From assembly GCF_001458735.1 (NCBI RefSeq), contig NZ_CZQA01000008.1, positions 124,001-188,000 of the forward strand: DNA of 64,000 bases, in the 5' to 3' direction. The stretch is from Candidatus Nitrospira nitrosa (lineage in GTDB: Bacteria > Nitrospirota > Nitrospiria > Nitrospirales > Nitrospiraceae). A model generated the notes under the pieces. The model was not told the DNA's origin and did no database searches. It saw only the letters and a program-made list of their open reading frames with translations. Of the stretch, positions 42,728 to 52,483 are shown piece after piece (the first letter of the stretch is position 1; each line of letters opens with the position of its first letter). The position numbers and the translations under genes are program-made.

Positions 42728-44434
42728 CTATTCATGCTGTGATAGAGCTCCACGCTTCACATCAGACAACAACCAGTCCACAGCCTCGGTCAGGGAGGCT
42801 TCAACTCTATCCGGAATCAGCTGAGTGTCCGTCAAACCTTCCACGTCTTGCAGACGAGTCGCCCCGGTGGTCACGAGGACACTTCGTGCTCCCACCCGTT
42901 TGGCTAATTCGACATCACGGAGGTGATCGCCGATCACATACGACTGCTTCAGATCCACCTCCTGTTCTTGGACTGCCTGGTCAATCATCCCACGGTTGGG
43001 CTTTCGACACCCACACCCGTCATCCGGATGATGGGGACAAAAGTAGATACCGTCCAGTGTCGTGCCTGCCTGACCAAGCAGATACGCGAGCTTCCTATGG
43101 ATAGCATCAAGATGCTGGCGAGAGAGGAGTCCTCGTGCGATACCCGATTGATTCGTCACAAGGATCAATCGGGCACCCGCCAGTTTCAACCGTCCGAGCG
43201 CCTCCGCCACGCCAGGGAATAATTCAAACTGGTCCGGGGAGTTGATATATCCAGGATCAGGATTGAGCGTGCCGTCTCGGTCAAGAAAGATGGTGTAGCC
43301 TTCCAGGAGCCGATTAGGCATCAGGTGCGAGGCGTGAAGCGCAGATGAGCTGTTCTTCGCTTGCCCTTCACCCGTTACCCCTAACCTACTCACTTGTCGC
43401 AGCGCCGCTTCGTATACCCGGTCAACGGAGATACGGGTCATGCATCGGTGATCAATCGGGCATTCCCGAAGCAGACAGGGCGCACAATCAACCGCTTCTC
43501 GAACCACCGACTGCTCCTGTCCATATGGAGAAGTCGTGCGCGAATCTGTCGGACCAAACACCGCAAGCACCGGCACTCCGCACGCAGCCGCCACATGCAT
43601 CGGCCCTGTATCATTGGTGATGAGGAGACGACATCGCTTCACCACTGCCATCAATTCTCGAATCGTCGTGGCGCCGGACAACACCACTGTTCGTCCGTTG
43701 ATTCGAGATGCGATGTCCTGACCCAAGGACTCCTCACCCTTCGCTCCCAGAATCGCCACGAGCACCTGCCTACCTTCGTCACGACCTACTTGTGCGGCAA
43801 GTCTGCTCGCGACTTCAGCAAACCGCTCCGGCAACCATCGCTTCGCGCTGCCGTAAGTCGATCCAGGATTGATCCCGATCACGATATCCGAGACACCGGT
43901 CCCAAGTGTTTCGAGTCTCGCATCCAACGCGTGACTCTCTTCCGCCGTTACATGCAGTGTCGGTTTTGGAGCACCACCAGACAAGCCCAAGGGTTTCAGC
44001 AAATTCCAGTAGTACTCGACTTGATGGACTGATTGGCGAGGCTCAACTACGGCGACCGGGTTGGTCAGGAAGAAGACTCGTCCATCCGTCGCATAGCCAT
44101 ACCGCTGATGAATGCCGGCGAGCCACGCAAGAAATGCCGCCTCAAAGGCGTTCTGAAACAGCACGGCGAGATCGAACCCATGACGCCGCAACAAACCAGC
44201 AAGCGCCCACTTCCCTGAGAGTCCGGCATGAGCCCCCTTATCCTCGTAGACCAGCACCCGATTCAGCTCTGGAGCGGCACGGAACAGCTCAGCAACAGCA
44301 GATTTGGCCAGCATCGTGACTTCTGCCTCAGGAAATAGCGACCTGAGACCTCGAAGAGCAGGCTCGCACATGACGGCATCGCCGATCCAATTCGGTGCCC
44401 GTAGCAGAATTTTTCGAGGCTGCGTTTCAAGCAT
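42728..44434 (-). CDS. Fusion of GT9 heptosyltransferase (WaaF-like) with GmhB-type HAD phosphatase
   Basis: Two-domain protein of 568 aa. The first ~355 residues are GT9 heptosyltransferase II-like (ILLRAPNWIGDAVMCEPALR; NPGSTYGSAKRW; NDTGPMHVAAACG). After a linker comes a HAD phosphatase of the histidinol-phosphatase/GmhB group: FLDRDGTLN (Asp nucleophile), VTNQSGIARG and the Cys/His loop CPHHPDDGCGCRKP that binds zinc. GmhB removes the 7-phosphate of heptose 1,7-bisphosphate; here it is joined to the enzyme that uses ADP-heptose. The start at 44434 has GGAG and overlaps lpxK by 8 nt. Confidence 0.9.
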   Translation of the reverse strand: MLETQPRKILLRAPNWIGDAVMCEPALRGLRSLFPEAEVTMLAKSAVAELFRAAPELNRVLVYEDKGAHAGLSGKWALAGLLRRHGFDLAVLFQNAFEAAFLAWLAGIHQRYGYATDGRVFFLTNPVAVVEPRQSVHQVEYYWNLLKPLGLSGGAPKPTLHVTAEESHALDARLETLGTGVSDIVIGINPGSTYGSAKRWLPERFAEVASRLAAQVGRDEGRQVLVAILGAKGEESLGQDIASRINGRTVVLSGATTIRELMAVVKRCRLLITNDTGPMHVAAACGVPVLAVFGPTDSRTTSPYGQEQSVVREAVDCAPCLLRECPIDHRCMTRISVDRVYEAALRQVSRLGVTGEGQAKNSSSALHASHLMPNRLLEGYTIFLDRDGTLNPDPGYINSPDQFELFPGVAEALGRLKLAGARLILVTNQSGIARGLLSRQHLDAIHRKLAYLLGQAGTTLDGIYFCPHHPDDGCGCRKPNRGMIDQAVQEQEVDLKQSYVIGDHLRDVELAKRVGARSVLVTTGATRLQDVEGLTDTQLIPDRVEASLTEAVDWLLSDVKRGALSQHE

Positions 44435-45518
44435 GACGCTCCGCTGTGTGACGGCTTCGCGATAGAGGCCCATCTATCAGCTGAGACAACCGCTCTTCTC
44501 CTCGAACCACGTATGTTTCAAGCCGAAGCATCCACCAGGAAGCGTCGGCCTCGAGCAAGGGCTTCAGTTTCCCCCCATCCTTTTCAGTCGTCAACACGAA
44601 GTCACTCCCGCTACCCCGCACCTGATTGCGAACCTCCCCGATCTCACGTTGACTGTAGCGATGATGATCTTCAAACATGGTCTCGCCCACTATCTCGACT
44701 CCAACGGATTCAGCCGAGCGGCGGAACGAGGGGCTATTGCCGATTCCGCTCACCAACCAAGCCTTTTTCCCCTTCCCCCATTCAATGACCTGTGACGCCC
44801 CCGACCCAATCGCAATGAAAGACTCCGGTCGAAAGACCACCTCAATGTCATCATCGGAGCCACAAGGCATCCTGCGTAATCGGCTCCGAATGGCATCGAC
44901 GTCCTGGCGAGAATCGGCTCGAGTGATCACCACCGCGCTCGCCCGATCCAATTCCTGCAACGGTTCTCGGAGTCTTCCCGCCGGGAGCAATGCGTCGAGT
45001 CCGACCGCATCGGTTGCATCCAGCAGGAGCAAATCCACGTCTCGATGAAGCGCGAGATGCTGAAACCCATCATCCAAAATCATACAATCGACGGGATGTT
45101 GCTGTAAGACCCAGCGACCGAGTGCCACACGATTTGCGCCCACCGCCACGACAGTTTGGGGACAACGCTGGGCCATTAGGAACGGTTCATCCCCCGACTC
45201 CGATGAATCAGCCAAAATGTGCGCTCCATCCGATACCAGAACATGCGATGCATGACTCGTCCGCTTATAGCCTCGGCTCAAGATTGCGACTCGCCAGCCC
45301 TTGGCCACTAATCGTTGGGCCAGAAAAATAACGAACGGAGTCTTTCCTGTTCCTCCGACCGTCAGGTTCCCCACGCTAATGACCGGACAAGGCAACCGTG
45401 CGGTTACCAGCCAACCATGTCGATAGCACCATCGCCGAACCTGGGTGGTGAGACCGTACAACCCGGCAATCCAGTACAGCCATGTACGGACCGGTTGTCC
45501 TGGAGACAGAAATGACAT
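44427..45518 (-). CDS. lpxK: Tetraacyldisaccharide 4'-kinase
   Basis: LpxK of 363 aa, the inner-membrane kinase that adds the 4'-phosphate to the lipid A precursor. The P-loop is GNLTVGGTGKTP at residues 50-61, in the usual place after a hydrophobic N-terminal helix, and LDDGFQHLALHRDVDL is the family signature. Its start follows the waaA stop by one base. It overlaps the GT9-GmhB fusion by 8 nt, so the core block is coupled. Confidence 0.95.
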   Translation of the reverse strand: MSFLSPGQPVRTWLYWIAGLYGLTTQVRRWCYRHGWLVTARLPCPVISVGNLTVGGTGKTPFVIFLAQRLVAKGWRVAILSRGYKRTSHASHVLVSDGAHILADSSESGDEPFLMAQRCPQTVVAVGANRVALGRWVLQQHPVDCMILDDGFQHLALHRDVDLLLLDATDAVGLDALLPAGRLREPLQELDRASAVVITRADSRQDVDAIRSRLRRMPCGSDDDIEVVFRPESFIAIGSGASQVIEWGKGKKAWLVSGIGNSPSFRRSAESVGVEIVGETMFEDHHRYSQREIGEVRNQVRGSGSDFVLTTEKDGGKLKPLLEADASWWMLRLETYVVRGEERLSQLIDGPLSRSRHTAERHA

Positions 45519-45519
45519 A

Positions 45520-46857
45520 TCAGGGTTTGACCACCAGAGGCCCTGCCCCTGTTGTCAGAGAATGGTCGGAGTACGACGAAGCAGTACGGATGCACTGTTC
45601 TATCTGCTCCACACTCCGCATAAGTGCGCCTTGATTGTCCGACACCACCTGTTTCGCCACCTGACCATCTTGATTCCGTTTGTCAGGCTGACGTATCCAT
45701 TCCTCAATCGAGACGACAAGATCCTCCACTCCCATCACCCGACGTCCTCCTCCGGACTGTGACAAGAGCGTCGCTATTTCGGCGCAATGGTCTGTATAGG
45801 GTCCGAACATCACCGGAGTCCCCCACACGGCAGGCTCGAGCAAATTGTGCCCTCCGACGGGAATCAACGTCCCTCCCACAAAAGCCACGACGGCGTCTCG
45901 ATAGGCGCGAGCAAGCTCTCCTCTTGTATCTAAAATGATCACACGAGGGCCCTTGTGCGCCGATTGAATCCGGCTCCTCCGTTCGACGGCGAATCCCGCC
46001 TCTCGAAAAATGGCTTCGACTTTCTCGGCTCGTTCGATATGGCGCGGCGCCACCATCAAGACCGTATCAGGATGGTTCTTGACGATCTGTGCATAGGCCG
46101 AAGCCAGGAGTTCCTCTTCACCAGCATGGGTACTGCCGGCAAGAATCAATTGTTCGCACTCCTCAACCCCCAAACTCTGGCGGAGCGACGCCTCCGCCTT
46201 CATCTCCGGGAGCGGCTGATCAAACTTGATATTACCGGTCACATGAACACGTGAAGGTTCCGCTCCCAACGCCACAATACGCTCCTGATCCCTGTCCGAT
46301 TGCATCAAACAGAGCGTCAGCGTTTGAAGAACCGTCCGATAGAAGGAGCGAATAAGAGGCAGATCCTGACGACCGAACGATCGGGAAGACAACCGGCCGT
46401 TCACGAGGACGGACGGCACATCGTGCTCATGCAGTGACCACAAGAGATTGGGCCACAACTCCGTCTCGACAAATACATACAGGATCGGCTGCATATGACG
46501 GATCATCCGCCCCACCGCCCAGGTGAAATCAAGTGGCGCATACCGATGTTCGGCAACACCCTTTAAGCGCTGCTCGACCGCTTCACGGCCAGTCTCGGTC
46601 ACCGTTGTCAGGATATAGCGAAATTCGGGATGGTGTTCATGCAATGCCCTGACCAGCGGCGAAACAGCGACCACTTCACCGAGCGACACGGCATGAATCC
46701 ACACCAGCGGTCGAGACGGTTGGGTCCCGTCAAAAATAGGTAGCTGCCAGCCCATGCGCTGCAGGAAACCAGGCCGGCAGCGTGGCTTGGCAAGGAGAAC
46801 ACCCACGATTACGGGCGATGCGAGAAGAAGGCCAATGTTATAGAGAAGCTTCCACAT
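45520..46857 (-). CDS. waaA: 3-deoxy-D-manno-octulosonic acid (Kdo) transferase
   Basis: WaaA/KdtA of 445 aa, which adds Kdo to lipid IVA in the cytoplasmic leaflet. An N-terminal membrane anchor (MWKLLYNIGLLLASPVIVG) precedes the GT-B domains. Motifs are VWIHAVSLGEV (near residue 50), YAPLDFTWAVGRM, VFVETELWPNLLW and LVNGRLSSRSF; the C-terminal motif is VGGTLIPVGGHNLLEPA. Kdo genes are not in the window. It lies between lpxK and the acyltransferase-like gene. Confidence 0.94.
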   Translation of the reverse strand: MWKLLYNIGLLLASPVIVGVLLAKPRCRPGFLQRMGWQLPIFDGTQPSRPLVWIHAVSLGEVVAVSPLVRALHEHHPEFRYILTTVTETGREAVEQRLKGVAEHRYAPLDFTWAVGRMIRHMQPILYVFVETELWPNLLWSLHEHDVPSVLVNGRLSSRSFGRQDLPLIRSFYRTVLQTLTLCLMQSDRDQERIVALGAEPSRVHVTGNIKFDQPLPEMKAEASLRQSLGVEECEQLILAGSTHAGEEELLASAYAQIVKNHPDTVLMVAPRHIERAEKVEAIFREAGFAVERRSRIQSAHKGPRVIILDTRGELARAYRDAVVAFVGGTLIPVGGHNLLEPAVWGTPVMFGPYTDHCAEIATLLSQSGGGRRVMGVEDLVVSIEEWIRQPDKRNQDGQVAKQVVSDNQGALMRSVEQIEQCIRTASSYSDHSLTTGAGPLVVKP

Positions 46858-46931
46858 GGGAACGAAGTTAGACGTAAGAGGTAAAAGGTGAAACGTCTTG
46901 CAAAACTTCAGTACCTCCTACGCTTCACGTC

Positions 46932-47602
46932 TCACTGCTCACGCGTCACATCTTCTTCGGCCTGATCTGTCAACTGATTGAGGGCTGTCTCAAGTTCCGC
47001 CCGAAGGGTTTCAAGCATGGCAGCATCCGCCTCGCGCGGGACCCAGAGCGGGCTTCCATAGAGGAATAGGCCTCTGGAGAACGGGTACGGGACCATAAAG
47101 CGGTCCCAGCTCGCAAAGAGTTTTTTTTTGAGCAGGCAAAGATCATGGGCACGATGGGAAGCCCGCTGGCTTTAGCCATTTGAATGACCCCAAGCTTGAC
47201 CACCTGCCGAGGGCCCTTAGGACCATCAGGAGTCACAGCGACATCTTGGCCAGACCGGCCGAGTTTGATCAACGCTCGCAACGCTCCCGCCCCTCCTCGG
47301 GTACTGGAGCCACGCACCGCCTTGTGACCAAATCGGGCCACGATGCGCGCAATGATTTCACCGTCGCCATGTTGGCTGATCAACGCTTGTGTACCCGTTC
47401 CACGGTAGCCGAACAGCATCATCAACTGCTGCCCATGCCAAAATGCAAAAATCGCGTGCTGCCCTTCTCGATACAAGGCATCCACCGCCTCATGGCCGCC
47501 CGTTTCACACCGCATCGACCAGGCGACTCCGCGCATGAGGGCGGCCGCCACCGGAGGTAGGACCGAAAGCTTCAACCATTTCACGAAGGGCGAGTGTTTC
47601 AT
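46932..47602 (-). CDS. DUF374 lysophospholipid-acyltransferase-like protein, frameshifted at a nine-base homopolymer
   Basis: Acyltransferase-like protein of the DUF374 type, common in lpx operons. The ATG at 47602 follows the msbA stop by 4 nt. Motifs are FAFWHGQQLMMLF and TPDGPKGPRQVVKLG. The frame breaks at a run of nine T (47121-47129; nine A on the coding strand). As written, it ends early at 46970 with a nonsense tail. Adding one A restores a family-like C-terminus (WDRFMVPYPFSRG ... LYGSPLWVPREAD) to the stop at 46932. This is a sequence error, a recent inactivating mutation, or slippage; I cannot tell which. Confidence 0.75.
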
Positions 47603-47606
47603 CGGT

Positions 47607-49355
47607 TCAGCGTGGCAACTCCTCGGATTGGAACTGCATCGTATGGAGCCGGTGATAGGTTCCGCCCTGTCGAAGCAATTCCTCGTGTGTCCCAATTTCA
47701 ACAATGGCTCCGCGTTCCAAGACCACAATGCGATCGGCATTTTGGATCGTGGAGAGCCGATGCGCAATCACCAGAGTCGTCCGATTCTTCATCAGATTCG
47801 CGAGCGCCAATTGCACGATCCGTTCAGACTCCGTATCCAGCGCTGAAGTCGCCTCATCCAGAATCAACAGCGGCGGATCACGAAGAATGGCGCGAGCAAT
47901 AGCCAGTCGTTGGCGCTCACCTCCCGATAACTTGAGCCCACGCTCCCCGATGACCGATTCATAGCCCTCAGGAAGACGGAGAATAAAGTCGTGGGCATAC
48001 GCCAGTTTGGCAGCCTGCTCCACATCCGCTTGGCTCGCACCAGTCCGTCCGAACGCGATGTTTCGTCGGATGGCATCATCGAACAAGACGATTTCTTGGG
48101 AAACGATGCCAATATGCGCGCGCAGTGACTGCAACTCATATGAGGCCAACGGAAAGCCATCGATGAGAATGCGCCCAGCTGTCGGCTCATAAAACCGTGG
48201 CAGCAAACTCACCAATGAGGTCTTTCCACTCCCACTGCTCCCCACCAGGGCAATCACTTCACCCGGCTTAATGACCAGATCAATATCGGTCAGGGCGGAA
48301 ATCGTGTGGTTCTCATAGCGCAAGGACACGCCCTGAAATTCAATGGCCTGCTTGATCCCCATCAACGGGGCTGTCCCGTGATCGTGAGACTGTTCCGTTT
48401 TCATGTCCAACATCTCAAAAACGCGTTCCGCCGCCGCCAGTGCCTGCTGAATCAAGTTGTTCGACCCCGACAACTTTCGAATCGGTGTATAGGCTAAAAT
48501 CATAGCCGCCATAAACGAAAAGAACGCGCCGGGAGTCATCGTTCCGTTGATCACGAGATAACCACCATACCAGATCAGTGTGGCGACGCTGATCACACCG
48601 ATAATTTCCATGTGGGAATGACCGATCGCCCACACTTGATTCGTTTTTAACGTCGTGGAGAGATAGGCGCGGTTCCGTTCTCGGAATCGCTCCCCTTCCG
48701 CATCTTCACGGCCAAAGGCTTTGACGACTCGGATACCCGCGAAGATTTCTTGCAGCGTCGACGACATGTCGCCCATCTGCTCTTGTCCGCTGGCAGCTAA
48801 TTTCTTCAACCGTTTCCCCACACGCACCATCGTCAGGCCGGCCAGTGGAAGCACGATGAGGGAGATACCGGCCAATCTCCAATCCTGATAGAGGATGATC
48901 CCGACCATGGCGAGAAACGTGAGTGCATTCTGGAAGGTGTCTTTGACGACGTTCGAGGCTGCATTCGCCATCAATCCCACGTCGTTGACGACTCGAGAAA
49001 CCAAGCGGCCGGAGGTGTTCGAATCATGAAACCCAACCGGCAACCGCATGAGCTGCTGAAACAACTCTTGGCGAATATCGGCCACCACTTGATTGCTGAC
49101 ATAGGCCATAAGATAGTTCACCCCATAGCTGAACACCGCCTTCACGGCCGCGATCCCCAACAGCGCCAAGGGCAAGACCAACAGCAGCCGTTCATCTTTT
49201 TCGATAAAGATGCCGTCGAGCACCGGGCGAGCTAGCCATGCGTACACCCCGGTCGAGAGCGCCACCAGGCCGGAGCACACAAACCCGCCCACAAACCTCG
49301 CCCGATATGGGCGGACATACTGCATAAGCCGTTTAAACCGCTCTACGCCCGACAT
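47607..49355 (-). CDS. msbA: Lipid A ABC transporter, MsbA
   Basis: Half-size ABC exporter of 582 aa, which flips lipid A-core to the periplasmic leaflet of the inner membrane. Six transmembrane helices cover about residues 15-320. The ATPase domain has Walker A GSSGSGKTS (near 375), signature LSGGERQRLAIARAI, Walker B LLILDEATSALD and the H-loop His. AAGG precedes the start; the start overlaps lpxB by 13 nt. The gene lies with lpxB, waaA and lpxK, as in many lineages. Confidence 0.94.
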   Translation of the reverse strand: MSGVERFKRLMQYVRPYRARFVGGFVCSGLVALSTGVYAWLARPVLDGIFIEKDERLLLVLPLALLGIAAVKAVFSYGVNYLMAYVSNQVVADIRQELFQQLMRLPVGFHDSNTSGRLVSRVVNDVGLMANAASNVVKDTFQNALTFLAMVGIILYQDWRLAGISLIVLPLAGLTMVRVGKRLKKLAASGQEQMGDMSSTLQEIFAGIRVVKAFGREDAEGERFRERNRAYLSTTLKTNQVWAIGHSHMEIIGVISVATLIWYGGYLVINGTMTPGAFFSFMAAMILAYTPIRKLSGSNNLIQQALAAAERVFEMLDMKTEQSHDHGTAPLMGIKQAIEFQGVSLRYENHTISALTDIDLVIKPGEVIALVGSSGSGKTSLVSLLPRFYEPTAGRILIDGFPLASYELQSLRAHIGIVSQEIVLFDDAIRRNIAFGRTGASQADVEQAAKLAYAHDFILRLPEGYESVIGERGLKLSGGERQRLAIARAILRDPPLLILDEATSALDTESERIVQLALANLMKNRTTLVIAHRLSTIQNADRIVVLERGAIVEIGTHEELLRQGGTYHRLHTMQFQSEELPR

Positions 49356-50473
49356 ACCGCCAACACCTTCTCCGCCGCTCTGATTGAGGCACCCGGTGCG
49401 CCTAGCGCGTCTCGTACCTGTGCCAAGCTCCGCTTCATTTCAGCATAGGCCGTAGGATCTTCTAAGATCCGTAAGGTCTCTTCATAGAGCCGCTGACCGG
49501 TGGCCTGATTCTGCAACAACTCCGGCACGACGGATCGACCTGCCACGAGATTGACAAGCCCGATCCATTTGACTCGCATAAAGAATCTCCCGATCCACCA
49601 TTGCCATGCGCTGATGTGATAGAGCAGCACCATGGGGGTTCCCACCACGGCTGCTTGCAAAATTGCCGTACCCGACTTGACTAGTGCAAAATCGCAGACT
49701 GCCAGTACTTCACTGGTCTGTTCTTTTATCACGGTGATCGGCACTCGGTTCTGTTGGAGAAACGGCTGCAGCAGATTATCCTGAATCGTGGAGGCTTGCG
49801 CGAGGAGAAACTTCGTCCCTGGCTTATGCCGTGCCAATTTCTCCGCTGCTGACAGGAGGATCGGCAGCAGAACCTGTACTTCATGCGCCCGACTCCCCGG
49901 CAATAAAGCAATCACACGTTCCTGAGGGGAGAAGCCAAACTTGGCACGCAACGTCGCCCGATCATAAGACCCGCCGACTGCATCAAGTATGGGATGGCCG
50001 ACAAACGTACATCGCATACCCGCTTTCTCAAAAAGCGGTTTTTCAAAAGGTAGAATCACCAAGACCTGATCGACTCGTTTTCTGATCCAGTACATCCGCC
50101 ATGGTCCCCAGGCCCAGATCTGCGGCGCAATATAATAGAGTACGCGCAACCCAGCACTTTTTGCAAAATAGGCATACCGTAGGTTTAATCCTGGGTTATC
50201 GACAAAGATCACCAGATCCCATGGTTCGGACCTAAACAACCGCCGCATGAAGAAAAACCGTCTGACGATCGCCACCAACGCCAACGGTCCGACCATGCCC
50301 ATCACATCGAACTGCCCCATCTTGCAGACTAATTGCACACCAGCCGCCTCCATTGCTGCCCCGCCGATCCCAGCCAGCGAAACCTGGGGATCTTGGGCCT
50401 TGAGGGCCTTGGCAAGATTCGCCCCATGGAGATCACCTGAGGCTTCGCCCGTTACAATTAGAATGCGTGCCAC
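49343..50473 (-). CDS. lpxB: Lipid-A-disaccharide synthase
   Basis: LpxB of 376 aa, a GT19 enzyme that joins UDP-2,3-diacylglucosamine and lipid X to the disaccharide. Signatures are ILIVTGEASGDLHGANLAKAL at the N-terminus, YYIAPQIWAWGPWR and LLPGSRAHEV. The start is a GTG at 50473 without a clear Shine-Dalgarno. It is separated by about 100 bases from the Gfo/Idh/MocA gene and overlaps msbA. Confidence 0.95.
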   Translation of the reverse strand: MARILIVTGEASGDLHGANLAKALKAQDPQVSLAGIGGAAMEAAGVQLVCKMGQFDVMGMVGPLALVAIVRRFFFMRRLFRSEPWDLVIFVDNPGLNLRYAYFAKSAGLRVLYYIAPQIWAWGPWRMYWIRKRVDQVLVILPFEKPLFEKAGMRCTFVGHPILDAVGGSYDRATLRAKFGFSPQERVIALLPGSRAHEVQVLLPILLSAAEKLARHKPGTKFLLAQASTIQDNLLQPFLQQNRVPITVIKEQTSEVLAVCDFALVKSGTAILQAAVVGTPMVLLYHISAWQWWIGRFFMRVKWIGLVNLVAGRSVVPELLQNQATGQRLYEETLRILEDPTAYAEMKRSLAQVRDALGAPGASIRAAEKVLAVCRA

Positions 50474-50576
50474 GATGGTCTATCAAGCATAGTCGATACG
50501 ATTATTGTGGTTGGATGAGTCTGGCTGACTGAACCTAATCCCACGGATTCGGGCACGGCTACCCAGACTGTTTTTG

Positions 50577-51512
50577 TTACTCCGCCACCTTGATTGCAGC
50601 CAGCACGCGATGCGCCAGCTCCACTGCGGCCGCGCCATCTTCGCCTGACACGACAGGGCACGTTCGCTCACGCACAGCATGAAGGAACGACTCGAGCTGT
50701 AATTTGAGAGGCTCTGCATCGCCGGCTTGAATCTCTTCCATTGCCATCGTCGGTTTTCCACCAGGCGTAAGCGATCGGCGCCCGACCATTCCTTGGCGAG
50801 ACTGAAAATCGATCGTGACACACCCGTCGGATTGGAACACGCGCCATTGACGCATGGCCTTTGGCGAGATTCGACTAGCGGTGAGCTGTGCAACAGTGCC
50901 TTCCCTGAATTGGATGCGCACATTGGCGACATCATTGGTCTGAGAAAGCAGAATTCCACCGGTAGCCCAAACCGCCTCGACGGGACCAGGGTTGCAGGAA
51001 AGCAGGAGATCAATGTCATGAATCATGAGATCCAACACGACGTCGACGTCGGTACCCCGTTCACTATACGTGCTCAATCGATGACATTCGAACAAGATCG
51101 GAGTGTGGATATGAGGTCGCATCAACGGCAGGATGGGATTGAACCGCTCACTATGCCCCACCTGCAGTGTACAATCCTGACGGCTGGCCAACCCCACAAG
51201 GTCCTGTGCCTCACCCGACAACACCGCAATGGGCTTTTCCACAAGAACATGCTTTCTTGCTTGGAGACATGCCTTTGCAACAGCATAATGGGCGGAGGTG
51301 GGTACGGCAATGCTGACGATATCAACCTGTTTCAGAAGATCCGGCAGACTTCGGAATGCCTGTGTCCCGTAGTTCTGGGCGATCGCGGAGGCCCGTACAT
51401 CATCTTGATCCAGGACACCAACCAGCATCGTATCCGGTGATGAGGCATAGAGACGTGCATGATGTTGCCCGAGATGTCCGACTCCAACCACGCCCGCACG
51501 AAGTTTGATCAT
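50577..51512 (-). CDS. Gfo/Idh/MocA-family oxidoreductase in the lpx operon (GnnA-like possibility)
   Basis: NAD(P)-dependent oxidoreductase of 311 aa. The Rossmann motif VVGVGHLGQHHARL is at the N-terminus; VEKPIAV is the family's EKP motif near residue 95, and the C-terminal alpha/beta domain is complete. Genes of this family in lpx operons include UDP-GlcNAc 3-dehydrogenase (GnnA), which with the aminotransferase GnnB gives a 3-amino sugar for amide-linked lipid A. No GnnB-like aminotransferase lies in the window, so that role is tentative. It is between lpxI and lpxB. Confidence 0.82.
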   Translation of the reverse strand: MIKLRAGVVGVGHLGQHHARLYASSPDTMLVGVLDQDDVRASAIAQNYGTQAFRSLPDLLKQVDIVSIAVPTSAHYAVAKACLQARKHVLVEKPIAVLSGEAQDLVGLASRQDCTLQVGHSERFNPILPLMRPHIHTPILFECHRLSTYSERGTDVDVVLDLMIHDIDLLLSCNPGPVEAVWATGGILLSQTNDVANVRIQFREGTVAQLTASRISPKAMRQWRVFQSDGCVTIDFQSRQGMVGRRSLTPGGKPTMAMEEIQAGDAEPLKLQLESFLHAVRERTCPVVSGEDGAAAVELAHRVLAAIKVAE

Positions 51513-51604
51513 ACTGTCTTTGGAAACGCGTTAGAGAGTCTGCAATCCCACGAAGGATTGCCCCTCTCGGATCGACCGATCAACACCACGTCACATACTG
51601 ACGA

Positions 51605-52471
51605 TCACCTGTTCACTGTGGGTATCATGCTCGACTCTTCTTCTCGAGCCACGCCAACCACGGCGATTCCGGCATCCGCTGCATGGCGAAGGAGCACCTC
51701 TCGATCCAGCATCACCGACCGACCTGCTTCAACAGCGAGCACGGACGCCTTGACAGAGCGCATGACCTCAATGGTTCTAGGCCCGACAGCCGGTAAATCA
51801 AATCGGAGATCCTGCTGCGGCTTGCACCGTTTCACGACGACGACTCCATCTTTGGCGAGTGCACCTCCACGCTTGATCGCCTCATCGGTTCCTTCGACTG
51901 CTTCGACCGCCACAACGACTCGGTCCTTGATCACGACACACTGCCCGATGTCGAGGCGCCCCGTCTCTTTGGCCACATCCCATCCATAGCGGATATCGGC
52001 CCACTCTTTCTTAGTCGGTTGGCGGGAAGTCAGCGTCCCTTCCTCAACCAGGATCCCCTCCAAACCAAACGTCGACTCACAGATGGTGATGCCGTCCTTT
52101 TCTAGCTCAGCAGCAAGTGCGCGCAGAATATCGTCATCCTTCCCCAAGGCCAATTTCGCGGCCAGGGCCAACACGCGAAAGTCAGGACGGACATTGCTAT
52201 AGATATGGGTTTTCTTGATGCCTCCCAACATAACAACCTGGTGAACACCGTCGGCCTTAAACGCATTGATCAATTTGTTGAGCTGACCAATCTTGACCCA
52301 ATGGATCCGGTCAACATGCTGTTCAAGTTCCGGTTCCGTTTCACCTTCGTGGGCCACAGCAACGACTTGAAGCCCCATCTTGCGAGCGTTATCGGAAAAG
52401 ATGATCGGGAATCGCCCGTTTCCGGCGATCACCCCGATTCGACCGTCCGCTATAGGCATGGTCAGACCCAT
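51605..52471 (-). CDS. lpxI: UDP-2,3-diacylglucosamine pyrophosphatase, LpxI type
   Basis: LpxI of 288 aa, which hydrolyses UDP-2,3-diacylglucosamine to lipid X. It is unrelated to the more widespread LpxH. Visible signatures are IGVIAGNGRFPIIF at the N-terminus, VMLGGIKK, GKDDDILRALAAELE and the C-terminal VKRCKPQQDLRFDLPAVG. The gene lies 12 nt after lpxA. A second ATG four codons in (52459) is possible. No LpxH is in the window. Confidence 0.93.
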   Translation of the reverse strand: MGLTMPIADGRIGVIAGNGRFPIIFSDNARKMGLQVVAVAHEGETEPELEQHVDRIHWVKIGQLNKLINAFKADGVHQVVMLGGIKKTHIYSNVRPDFRVLALAAKLALGKDDDILRALAAELEKDGITICESTFGLEGILVEEGTLTSRQPTKKEWADIRYGWDVAKETGRLDIGQCVVIKDRVVVAVEAVEGTDEAIKRGGALAKDGVVVVKRCKPQQDLRFDLPAVGPRTIEVMRSVKASVLAVEAGRSVMLDREVLLRHAADAGIAVVGVAREEESSMIPTVNR

Positions 52472-52483
52472 ACGTAATCGATG

